Below are positions 55,184 through 63,228 of a stretch of DNA of 64,000 nucleotides, one piece after another. The number at the start of each line of letters is the position of its first letter. Position 1 is the first letter of the stretch. The position numbers were made by a program, and so were the translations under genes. The stretch is taken from contig CAZJKJ010000013.1 of the NCBI GenBank assembly GCA_964546435.1, forward strand, positions 1 to 64,000, read 5' to 3'. Origin of the DNA: CAYNST01 sp964546435 (lineage in GTDB: Bacteria; Pseudomonadota; Gammaproteobacteria; Pseudomonadales; Cellvibrionaceae). The notes beneath the pieces were generated by a model. It worked only from the letters and a program-made list of their open reading frames with translations, was not told the DNA's origin and made no database searches.

Positions 55184-55293
55184 GAGTCATCAGACTTCAT
55201 GGCGTCCTGGTTCAATACCCTCCTCCGAAGAAATGTCAGCTGGCTTGCGGAAATTCTTGAAGACGCATACTCATACAGAAGGGGCGCGAATAT

Positions 55294-56211
55294 ATGTCCA
55301 GTTGTGAACTGTTACAAACCATTCGAGTGGCCAACACCCTGGGCGAATGCATTTTGTGGAATGCAGAACAACAAGTCGTCTGGTGGACTGATATTCACGA
55401 ATCGACACTCTACAGTTTTAATCCGGTAACTTCTGAACTGAAAACGTATGCGTTGCCTGAGCGGCTGGGTTCGTTTGGTTTTATAGAAAACGACAGTCGA
55501 CTTGTGTGTGCATTCGCCAGCGGGTTTGCATTTTATCAACCTGAAAGCGGCGAAATCGAATGGCTGGCAAGGCCAGAACAGTCTTATCAAGGAACCCGGT
55601 TCAACGATGGCCGGGTTGATCGCAATGGCCACTTCTGGGCCGGAACCATGGTCGAAGGCGAGGGTCTTGATGAATCAGGCAATCCTGTCAAAGGCAGTCT
55701 GTACCGCCTGGCTGATAATAAATGCATGCGCATGTTTTGCGATGTGGATATTTCCAACAGCATTTGCTGGAGCATCGACGGTTCCACACTGTATTTCGCC
55801 AACTCACCTACGCAGATTATCCATGCGTTCGACGTGAACGGTGACATCCGCGACTCCCGATTGCTCAACAAAAGAATTTTCGCCAAGTCTGATTCTCCGG
55901 CAACACCTGATGGCTCGGTGATTGATGCCGACGGCTATTTGTGGAATGCGCAATGGGGCGGCGGGAAGATCGTCCGCTACTCTCCTTCGGGAGACGTTGA
56001 TTATGAACTACTGTTACCGGTTTCCCAACCTACCTGTATTGGTTTTGGTGGTCCTGACATGAACTGGCTGTTTGTAACGACGGCCAATGAAAATCTCACT
56101 GCAGTGCAATTGGCAACTCAACCGAATGCGGGCGATGTTTTCATTTACCGGACACCATTCAAAGGGTTGGTCGAGCCTCGCTATAAAGCGGGCCCAACCT
56201 CGATCAATTGA
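55294..56211 (+). CDS. SMP-30/gluconolactonase-family L-arabinonolactonase
   Basis: A 305-residue six-bladed beta-propeller lactonase. Family blocks: LGECILWNAEQQVVWWTDIH (metal Glu), RFNDGRVDRNGHFWAGTM (Asn/Asp region), SNSICWSIDGSTLYFANSP and TPDGSVIDADGYLWNAQWGGGKIVRY. It would open L-arabinono-1,4-lactone to L-arabinonate. AGGGG precedes ATG 55294. It comes 110 bp after the permease gene and completes the pathway. Confidence 0.88.
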   Translation: MSSCELLQTIRVANTLGECILWNAEQQVVWWTDIHESTLYSFNPVTSELKTYALPERLGSFGFIENDSRLVCAFASGFAFYQPESGEIEWLARPEQSYQGTRFNDGRVDRNGHFWAGTMVEGEGLDESGNPVKGSLYRLADNKCMRMFCDVDISNSICWSIDGSTLYFANSPTQIIHAFDVNGDIRDSRLLNKRIFAKSDSPATPDGSVIDADGYLWNAQWGGGKIVRYSPSGDVDYELLLPVSQPTCIGFGGPDMNWLFVTTANENLTAVQLATQPNAGDVFIYRTPFKGLVEPRYKAGPTSIN

Positions 56212-56233
56212 TTCCAAATCGACCGGCAACGTT

Positions 56234-57514
56234 TCAGGGTAGTCGTCGCAAACCGTAGTCGCTCACCATCGCATCGAATTCATCGAAAGCTTCTGCAATT
56301 GCCTGGTATGTGTTTCCGTTGCGAGTAAAAATCGCGTCACCCCAAAAACCGGATTCGGTGGGTTCCCAAAAGAAAGTTCCCAGACCACGGCGACCCGGGA
56401 GCTCATGCATGATGTCATTAAGCAAGCGCCCTTCCTGATTATACTCCACGATAACGAATTTCAGATCCGGCCAGTTATTGGCGTAGCGATTCAATAAGCC
56501 CCGCCAGTTGCTTGCTGGTCCCTGAAATTCCACATAAGCGCTCAAGGCCAGCACGTCAAAGCTGACGCCATTGTTATAGGCACTGTTCACCCACCATTCG
56601 ACGCCTTCGGGGTCTTCTGTGTTTTCAATGTGCAGAACCGTCTCAATATCCGGTGCAATTTCATTCACAGCACGGATGCCCGCGTTGAGAAGACGTGCAA
56701 GCGTATTCCAGTTATTGTTGTTGGCCTGACCGTTTGGCCCGGAACTGACAATGCCATTATTACCCCAGCAATCCGTGTTGGAGGTGGGCGTGTGTATCAG
56801 CATTCCGGGCGTGATTTCATTCCCGACTTGCACCATGTCCGGCAAGGCATTGGCAGTTCGTAATGCCTCGAGTACATCGCGGGTGTAAAGCGCGACTTCA
56901 CTCGCCAGTTCGTCGACTGTGCGAGCGTCACGCCAGGCTTCAGGTATGACCTGCTTTCCCGGGTCTGCCCAGGTGTCGCTGTAATGGAAGTCCAACAAAA
57001 ACCCCATGCCGGCCGCTTTGATCCGTTGTGCCGTGCGCACGATGTCTTCTTTGTCATTGAACGGTCGAGACTTTCCCTGACAGCTTGAATTGGACGCATA
57101 CCCGTACTGGGCCCAGGGATCGACGAAGGTTCGCAAACGGATATAGTTGATGCCGTGGGATTTGAATAGCTCAAGCAGGTCCTTGGTGCGACCGTCGGTG
57201 TCGATATAAAGAGCGTTCCGCGCGAGCTGTTCCGACCAGTAAGAGATGTCCATACCGAGAATATGCTCCCCTTCCTGGTAAGCCCCCGAAGAACTGCTCG
57301 AACTGCTACTACTACTCGAACTGCTACTACTACTCGAACTGCTACTACTGGCGCTGCTCGAACTTGTCGAGCTGGAGCTGGCGGATGACGAGCTGCTCGA
57401 GCTGGAATTGTCTGGCGGTGTATGAGTTCCTCCGCACGCGCCCAGAGTCACTGCGAAGCATACTGCTGTGAAAAATTTATACCACTGGAAGACGGGGTTA
57501 TTGTTCGATGCCAT
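56234..57514 (-). CDS. GH53 endo-beta-1,4-galactanase lipoprotein with polyserine linker
   Basis: A 426-residue secreted enzyme. Lipoprotein signal with lipobox LGAC (about 24-27), a polyserine linker (about 37-78) and a GH53 barrel: GMDISYWSEQL, INYIRLRTFVDPWA, LLDFHYSDTWADPGKQ, VQVGNEITPGML (acid/base Glu) and LKFVIVEYNQEGR (nucleophile Glu). GH53 cuts the beta-1,4-galactan backbone of type I arabinogalactan. ATG 57514 is chosen because the signal peptide begins there; the frame runs up to 57664. It converges on the L-arabinose genes. Confidence 0.93.
   Translation of the reverse strand: MASNNNPVFQWYKFFTAVCFAVTLGACGGTHTPPDNSSSSSSSSASSSSTSSSSASSSSSSSSSSSSSSSSSSSSSGAYQEGEHILGMDISYWSEQLARNALYIDTDGRTKDLLELFKSHGINYIRLRTFVDPWAQYGYASNSSCQGKSRPFNDKEDIVRTAQRIKAAGMGFLLDFHYSDTWADPGKQVIPEAWRDARTVDELASEVALYTRDVLEALRTANALPDMVQVGNEITPGMLIHTPTSNTDCWGNNGIVSSGPNGQANNNNWNTLARLLNAGIRAVNEIAPDIETVLHIENTEDPEGVEWWVNSAYNNGVSFDVLALSAYVEFQGPASNWRGLLNRYANNWPDLKFVIVEYNQEGRLLNDIMHELPGRRGLGTFFWEPTESGFWGDAIFTRNGNTYQAIAEAFDEFDAMVSDYGLRRLP
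57301..57350. repeat. 18-bp tandem repeat encoding the polyserine linker
   Basis: AACTGCTACTACTACTCG occurs twice in full (57301-57318, 57319-57336) and a third time in part. It encodes serine runs of the GH53 linker. Such a repeat can change length by slippage in whole codons. Confidence 0.8.
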
Positions 57515-57760
57515 AGACGGTGCCAATGAAACGTGTACGATTTCATGAAAGAAAGATGGACCCGCTGTTGCTGGTATTCGCAGGCGAGACGCGGTGACTC
57601 CGGTTTTGCCGATTTTGTCATGACTCGGCCTTGAGTTCTGCGCAACAAGCAACAAAATCCGCATTGGGAGGATCAGAAACCGCCTGTCCGTTCAGACCGG
57701 CAGATTCCCCGGATTAAGCTGTCGAACAAGGAGCTGCCTGAATCACAGCGCCTTTATGAA

Positions 57761-59959
57761 TCAATACTGCCACTTCACGGTCAAGAGAAGATTACGAGGT
57801 TCGCCATAGTTGGCGTAGTCAATGTTAGCCCAATAGGTTTTGTCGAACAGGTTGGTCGCACTCAATGTAGTACTGAGGTTGGTATTGAATTCCCAAGTGG
57901 CATAGAGGTCGGCAAGCACATACGAATCCTGCTTGAAGGTGACGCCCTCTGTTTCAATTGGATGAGAGATATTAAAACCGGTGGTTTCGCTTTGCCAGTT
58001 CAAGCCGCCTCCGATGGTGAGTGCTGACAGAGCACCGGACAGCCGGTAATGCGTAGACAGTTTCGTCGTATGCTCAGGCAGGTTCGTCCAGATTTTGTCA
58101 TCCGTGTGGCGCTGGGTATCCACATAGGTGTAACTGGCATTGATCGTCCAGCCCGGGGCAAGATTGCCGTTCACGCTGAATTCAACACCCTGACTTTCGG
58201 TACCGCTCACGCCAATGTATGCAGAGCTGCCATCGGGCAGCGAATTTTCCGGCTGCGTCATATCCCGGGTCGCGTAATTATCCTGTTCGGTTTTGAACAA
58301 GGCAAAAGTGGCCGTAAGCTGATTGGCGAAGAATTCCCCTTTCGCGCCTATTTCCATATTGGAGCCGACGACAGGCTCCAGCAGGTTGTTATTTTTGTCC
58401 TTGAGCGTCTGCGGGTTGAATATGTCCGTGTAACTGGCATACAGCGAACCGGTTGGGCTCAGTTCGTAAATAATCCCGGCATAGGGAGTGATTTCATCGG
58501 AAATCCTGAAACTCCCGGTCGTGTCGGTATAGCCCCCGGTGATGTCGAAATTTTCTGTGCCTGTCTCCCAGGAGCTCAGACGCACGCCTAAAACTGTCGA
58601 AAGTGCATCGGTTATACGAATACGGCCAGCACCGTAAACGCCATACTGTTCGGTGGTGGCAATACGGAAAGCACCGGTTGCCTCATACTCGGGTCGGGGC
58701 GCTGATCCATCGTAGTTCCACGCGTCGGGTACGGCATGACTCCAACTGGCAACGGAAGAAAACAGACGGGTAAATGACTCCAGTTCTGATGCATTCGCGC
58801 CGAGAACAATGTCGTGGTCGCGACCAAACAATGGGTAAGATCCGGTCACATAGAGGTCCAGACCCTTGCGTGTATCTTCCGCCTCGCCAACGCCGGCGAG
58901 CAAGGTGAGGCCGGCTCCCGATGCGCGATCCGGGAATCCATCGGCGTAAACTCTCAGACTGGAAACCTCGCCTTCGGTCCGGTTGACGACCGCCGTCATT
59001 TTCCAGCGATCATTGAATTTGTGGTTGATGTCGACAAACAGCGTACTCGTCTTGCGATCCCAGTTAGTCCAGTCGGGGGCAAAGCTGCTAGAAACCGGAA
59101 GCTTGGCCAGAGATCCGTCCGCGGCATAGATCGGGACGGTTCCCCAGATGGTTCCCCGAGGGTCATTATCCTGACTCTGATATCCCGCAGCGAGCGTGGT
59201 TGACGAAGAAATGTCGGCTTCGACAATGCCAAGGAGCGCGGCTTTCTTTTCACTATATCTGTCCCGAAAACTATCCGTATCCTGCCAGGTTGCGACTAAT
59301 CGGCTGCGCACGCTACCGCTGGAATTCAAGGGAATAGAAACGTCGCCGACTCCCCGGCGCATATCCCAGGAGCCTGCCGAAGCCGAGATGAATCCGTCCA
59401 GATCTTTACCGGGGCGCTTGCGTATCATATTGACTGTGGCAGACGGTGCGCCGGTACCGGAAAACAAGCCGTTGGCTCCTCTTATTACTTCGACGTTTTC
59501 GTAAAGAGCGGCATCGTATTCCTGATTAGTCGAACCGCTATAGGTCGGGATGCCATCAACCTGGAAATCAGTGATCTGGAACCCGCGAGCAAAATACAGG
59601 GGTCTTTGCGTATCGTAGAGCGTCACGTTAACGCCGGGCACATGCATCATGACGTCGTTGATATCAATCATGCTCGCTGCATCCATCAGCTCGCGGGAGA
59701 TTTCGCTGATGGACTGCGGGACCTCCCGTACTGTTAGCGGCAGTCGTGAGGCGGACGCATCCGCCAATTGCTCACCAATGATTAGAACCTGTTCCGCTTT
59801 TTCATCCTCGGGAACCGGCTTGCTGTCGATGATTGTCTTTTCTGCAGAGAACGCGTCTCCTGTCAGCAGCAGGCCGGTAAAAGTAACAAAAAAGCCCAAG
59901 CTGCGATGTTGCTCGGCCGCGCGAACTGACGGCAGATTTTTAGTACGGATTTTTTTCAT
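57761..59959 (-). CDS. TonB-dependent siderophore receptor
   Basis: A 732-residue outer-membrane receptor. N-terminal signal-like segment, then the plug (LPLTVREVPQSISEISRELMDAA, DINDVMMHVPGVNV, RGFQITDFQVDGIPTYSG, ENVEVIRGANGLFSGTGAPSATVNMIRKRP), then a long barrel ending in LLLTVKWQY with a terminal aromatic residue. No N-terminal STN signalling domain is seen, so it is not a FecA/FpvA-type transducer. ATG 59959. A Fur box lies upstream. The siderophore is unknown. Confidence 0.93.
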   Translation of the reverse strand: MKKIRTKNLPSVRAAEQHRSLGFFVTFTGLLLTGDAFSAEKTIIDSKPVPEDEKAEQVLIIGEQLADASASRLPLTVREVPQSISEISRELMDAASMIDINDVMMHVPGVNVTLYDTQRPLYFARGFQITDFQVDGIPTYSGSTNQEYDAALYENVEVIRGANGLFSGTGAPSATVNMIRKRPGKDLDGFISASAGSWDMRRGVGDVSIPLNSSGSVRSRLVATWQDTDSFRDRYSEKKAALLGIVEADISSSTTLAAGYQSQDNDPRGTIWGTVPIYAADGSLAKLPVSSSFAPDWTNWDRKTSTLFVDINHKFNDRWKMTAVVNRTEGEVSSLRVYADGFPDRASGAGLTLLAGVGEAEDTRKGLDLYVTGSYPLFGRDHDIVLGANASELESFTRLFSSVASWSHAVPDAWNYDGSAPRPEYEATGAFRIATTEQYGVYGAGRIRITDALSTVLGVRLSSWETGTENFDITGGYTDTTGSFRISDEITPYAGIIYELSPTGSLYASYTDIFNPQTLKDKNNNLLEPVVGSNMEIGAKGEFFANQLTATFALFKTEQDNYATRDMTQPENSLPDGSSAYIGVSGTESQGVEFSVNGNLAPGWTINASYTYVDTQRHTDDKIWTNLPEHTTKLSTHYRLSGALSALTIGGGLNWQSETTGFNISHPIETEGVTFKQDSYVLADLYATWEFNTNLSTTLSATNLFDKTYWANIDYANYGEPRNLLLTVKWQY

Positions 59960-60001
59960 GGATATACACCCCAAAACAATAAAAAGGAATAATTGCTAAA
60001 T

Positions 60002-60020
60002 TACAATGATAATTATTTAC
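60002..60020. promoter_or_regulatory. Fur box upstream of the siderophore receptor
   Basis: TACAATGATAATTATTTAC matches the 19-bp Fur consensus GATAATGATAATCATTATC at 14 positions, including the AATGATAAT core. It lies 43 bp before the receptor start, where bound Fur-Fe would block transcription. Confidence 0.8.
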
Positions 60021-60138
60021 ATCCAGATTCCGGACGAACGCGATTTGTCAGCGCTGGCTGATTTAGTGCTTCGGTTTGGAAGTGGACGGTAACTTCAAGA
60101 ATCTTTGAGCTTTGTTCGTGCCTGCCAGGCACCCGACG

Positions 60139-60492
60139 CTAACCGGAAGTGGTTAGCGGCGCCTTCACGGCCGCAGGACGTGAACCGATTGCCAGCCAGA
60201 GCAGCCACTGTGGCCGCCAGGTTACGAGCATAGCGACGCAAAATGCAGATGCTGCCAGGAGCATGAACCAGACCAGTACGGCCATGCTCGGATGGTCTGC
60301 CAGCAATGTGCAACCGAGCGACAATGCCAGGCCACTGCCACCGAGAATCCGGTACACCCCGGCGCTCGTACCGCGATTACCTGCCTTGTTGCCAACGGCT
60401 TGGCGCCAATGCACATCCATCGACAGGGCCAACCACGCCATGCCTGCTGTGGAAAAAAATGCAGCCAGTAATAACCACCAGACTTCAGCCAT
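60139..60492 (-). CDS. DUF3325-type small membrane protein
   Basis: A 117-residue protein with about four membrane segments (WWLLLAAFFSTAGMAWLALSM, YRILGGSGLALSLGCTLLA, AVLVWFMLLAASAFCVAML, WLLWLAIG). It resembles the DUF3325 proteins found with PepSY reductases and siderophore receptors. It overlaps the PepSY gene by 8 bp. It is the last gene of the Fur-type operon. Function is unknown. Confidence 0.65.
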   Translation of the reverse strand: MAEVWWLLLAAFFSTAGMAWLALSMDVHWRQAVGNKAGNRGTSAGVYRILGGSGLALSLGCTLLADHPSMAVLVWFMLLAASAFCVAMLVTWRPQWLLWLAIGSRPAAVKAPLTTSG

Positions 60493-62176
60493 GAACTGCT
60501 ACACCTGTATCAACACGATTTTTTGCCGGACTCTTGACGCGCCTGGCTTCCCGTCTCTGCAGCCGACGAGCAGCGGCCGCAGCGATTACTGCACTTCCCA
60601 GAAGACACAGATCTACGCCGGCAACTGGCCAGTAGGTAAACAGGGTTTTTCCGAGGTGATCACCAGTCGTGATCCAGTTAAGCAACACTGCGGCAACGGC
60701 AAGGCCGCAATACAGCCAGCATTGCTCACGCCAGGCGGGTGATATTCGACCAAACATGACGGGGCGGCTACGCAGCGCGGCGTGGACCAGGGTCAGTGAC
60801 CAGACTCCCCAAAAGCTGAATTTTTCCCAATCCGCCTTGCCGGCCATTTCGGCCGGCAGAAGGCGATTGGCCACCAGCATCGCGACCGATGCCACTAACA
60901 TGCCGGTAACCGTTGCGACCGCCAGCGTATCGACGATCCGTGCACTGGAGCTTCCGCTTTTCACGCAATTCTGTTTACGCTTTTCAACAAAGAAAACAAA
61001 TCCGGTGGCTATGCAGATACATCCCAGCAGGCCGCCCAGAACATAGAGCCAGCGAAGGAACCAGTGGCGAAAATGCTGCAAATGAAGACCGGTAAGAAAC
61101 TGATTTATGGCGGCCACAGTCGTCGGCGGCGGTTCTTCAAGAACTACTTCGCCGGTACTGGCCTTGAAATGAATCCCCTGCCCTACTAAAGCAACCTGAT
61201 CACTGCCGGCCCGGTACAAGCTCACATAGCCGTTTTCATCCCCGATATGTTCGATAACCAGAAATCCAACCTCGCCCGGCATACCGCGATTCGCCCAGCG
61301 TTGTTTAGCTTCGGTCACCATGGCATCCACCGATGCCATGGGGGCTTTTACGCCGGCTGGCTGATGTGGCAAGCCATTACGTTCAGCTTCCAGAACTTCG
61401 TGTTGATCATGGAGCGGCTCCAGCATGGTTGCATTAATGGGAAAATAAATGGCCGCGAAGACAACCAGGCCGCTAAACGCGAAAAAGAAATGAAATGGAA
61501 GCGCCACAACGCCAGTAAGGTTATGCAGGTCGAGCGTGCTGCGTTGCGTCTGTTTGTGCGGACGGAATGTAAAGAAATCCCGAAATATCCGGCGGTGAAT
61601 AATGACTCCGGAAACCAGCGCAATCAGCATTGTCAGGCCGGCCAGACCGACTACCCAGTAGCCGAGATTCTTCCAGTGCAAATGCAGGCTGTAATGCATG
61701 GGATAGAAAAAGTCACTGCCGATTTTCAACTTGTCGTCAGGAAGAAATGCGCCGCTGCGTGGGTCGATCGTAGCGAATCCATGGACATGTTGATGGTCAT
61801 CCTTAGGATCGATCGGCTTGTTGGGTACGCCGAACTCGCCTCCGATTCTGAGCACGGGATCACGATGGGTGGTATACGCAAACAGCGAAGCCAGTTTCAG
61901 GCTGTCGGGATGCGGAATTTCACCGTGAACCCGCCGCGCGGTGGCTACCATGTCATCCGGATCCGGCCGCAGTGCTGCGAATACCGGTGCAAGCACCTCA
62001 TCATAGGACGGCATGGGCTGCGGATCGAATCGTGTGTCGGGAATGGCCCAGCGATCGATCTCCCTGTCGAAAACGGACAGTGATCCAAAATAGAAACAGG
62101 CCATCAGGACAAATCCGAGCACCAGGCCAAACCAGGTATGAACCCATGCCATCGCCTGCCGAAAATTGACAAACAT
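60485..62176 (-). CDS. PepSY-TM iron-regulated membrane protein
   Basis: A 563-residue inner-membrane protein. N-terminal membrane segment with HTWFGLVLGFVLMACFYFGSLSVF, a periplasmic PepSY part, HLHWKNLGYWVVGLAGLTMLIALVSGVIIHRRI, DLHNLTGVVALPFHFFFAFSGL, GLHLQHFRHWFLRWLYVLGGLLGC and further segments. Conserved His within the membrane parts suits haem ligation; relatives are thought to reduce ferric siderophores (FpvG-like). Flanked by DUF3649 and DUF3325 genes. Confidence 0.88.
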   Translation of the reverse strand: MFVNFRQAMAWVHTWFGLVLGFVLMACFYFGSLSVFDREIDRWAIPDTRFDPQPMPSYDEVLAPVFAALRPDPDDMVATARRVHGEIPHPDSLKLASLFAYTTHRDPVLRIGGEFGVPNKPIDPKDDHQHVHGFATIDPRSGAFLPDDKLKIGSDFFYPMHYSLHLHWKNLGYWVVGLAGLTMLIALVSGVIIHRRIFRDFFTFRPHKQTQRSTLDLHNLTGVVALPFHFFFAFSGLVVFAAIYFPINATMLEPLHDQHEVLEAERNGLPHQPAGVKAPMASVDAMVTEAKQRWANRGMPGEVGFLVIEHIGDENGYVSLYRAGSDQVALVGQGIHFKASTGEVVLEEPPPTTVAAINQFLTGLHLQHFRHWFLRWLYVLGGLLGCICIATGFVFFVEKRKQNCVKSGSSSARIVDTLAVATVTGMLVASVAMLVANRLLPAEMAGKADWEKFSFWGVWSLTLVHAALRSRPVMFGRISPAWREQCWLYCGLAVAAVLLNWITTGDHLGKTLFTYWPVAGVDLCLLGSAVIAAAAARRLQRREARRVKSPAKNRVDTGVAVHG

Positions 62177-62177
62177 C

Positions 62178-62498
62178 CTATGCCCCCTGGATCAACTGAT
62201 TTTGAAGGATCAAAGCCAGCGCAGTCATGGCTGCGCCTCCACCGAACAGGATGAGGCTGCCCCGAAGCAGATATTTGGTGGCGAATGACCAGAGAAATAA
62301 CGCCAGATATAACAGGAATGCCAGCAGTTTGAAGCCAGTGTAGGCCTCTTCATATGCCGCGCCAGCCGCAACCGACGCGGCGATACCCAACGTAAGGAAT
62401 CCCCAGACAAAGGTATAGCTCCCAAGCAGACTCACGACGGTTCGAATACCTGCCTGTTGAAAAAGATAAAGGTGTGTTGATGCAGATTGAGCTGACAT
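62178..62498 (-). CDS. DUF3649-type small membrane protein
   Basis: A 106-residue protein with three membrane segments (TVVSLLGSYTFVWGFLTLGIAASVAAG, FKLLAFLLYLALFLWSFA, SLILFGGGAAMTALALIL). It begins the iron operon; the PepSY gene starts one base after its end. It resembles DUF3649 proteins that precede PepSY reductase genes. A Fur box lies 36 bp upstream. Confidence 0.7.
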   Translation of the reverse strand: MSAQSASTHLYLFQQAGIRTVVSLLGSYTFVWGFLTLGIAASVAAGAAYEEAYTGFKLLAFLLYLALFLWSFATKYLLRGSLILFGGGAAMTALALILQNQLIQGA

Positions 62499-62533
62499 AA
62501 GGTGAGAGAATCGCGGATTAAGGTAATGTTAAT

Positions 62534-62552
62534 GCAAATCATTATCATTACA
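62534..62552. promoter_or_regulatory. Fur box of the DUF3649-PepSY-DUF3325 operon
   Basis: On the minus strand TGTAATGATAATGATTTGC matches the Fur consensus at 14 of 19 positions and contains AATGATAAT. It lies 36 bp before the DUF3649 start, so iron repression of the operon is expected. Confidence 0.8.
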
Positions 62553-62808
62553 GTTCTGGTCGAGTGTCAAGACACAAATGTCATTTTTTGAATAGGATGC
62601 CATTGCCTCTGCTCTCTTTTTGTATATTGCCAGTTCCGAAATGCACGCAAGAAGGTTCAATATCAAAGTTCGAGGGCTGGTTCGAGTGTCAAAGTGGGAG
62701 CTGAAGGCTATACTTTTACGTACCTTTCACCACGACGTGCCCTCACGAGCAATGAGCTGTTCTGGAAGACCGGAGCTGCTATGCCGACTAACTTATCCTG
62801 GAGCAAGC

Positions 62809-63189
62809 ATGAGCTGTCGCGGCATACTGATCATCGAAGACGATCCTGACGTTCGCAGCACGCTCCAGGAGATACTGGAGCACGAGGGGTTCGAAGTCTT
62901 CACTGCAGCCAACGGCGAAGAAGGGCTGGCGCGATTGCAGGAAGAGCAGTCGCCCTGCCTTATTCTGCTTGACTTGATGATGCCCATCATGAATGGATGG
63001 GAATTTTTATCCACCCTCAAATCTCAGCATCAGCATTATCTCACCAGCGTTCCTATCGTCATCGTCTCCGCTATCGGGGACCTGTCTTCCGTACAGAATG
63101 AATACAATTGCGCGACTATGAGCAAACCGGTAGATCTTTCCGGACTGATCAAGATCGCTGAACAGGCGTGCGCATGCGCCGGTCAGTAG
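62809..63189 (+). CDS. single-domain response regulator
   Basis: A 126-residue CheY-like receiver with no output domain. Acidic pocket IIEDDPD, phospho-accepting Asp in ILLDLMMPIMNGWEF, Ser in IVSAIGD and Lys in MSKPVD. ATG 62809 follows GGAG; an upstream extension to 62620 adds unrelated sequence. The cognate kinase is not nearby. Confidence 0.88.
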   Translation: MSCRGILIIEDDPDVRSTLQEILEHEGFEVFTAANGEEGLARLQEEQSPCLILLDLMMPIMNGWEFLSTLKSQHQHYLTSVPIVIVSAIGDLSSVQNEYNCATMSKPVDLSGLIKIAEQACACAGQ

Positions 63190-63228
63190 TGGCAAAAGCT
63201 TGCAGCCACGGCAGTTCTGTCGGGTAAC

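Noticed and set aside
57280..57410. Repetitive block that might suggest a CRISPR array
   Set aside because: The repeats are contiguous, without spacers, and encode the serine linker of the GH53 protein.
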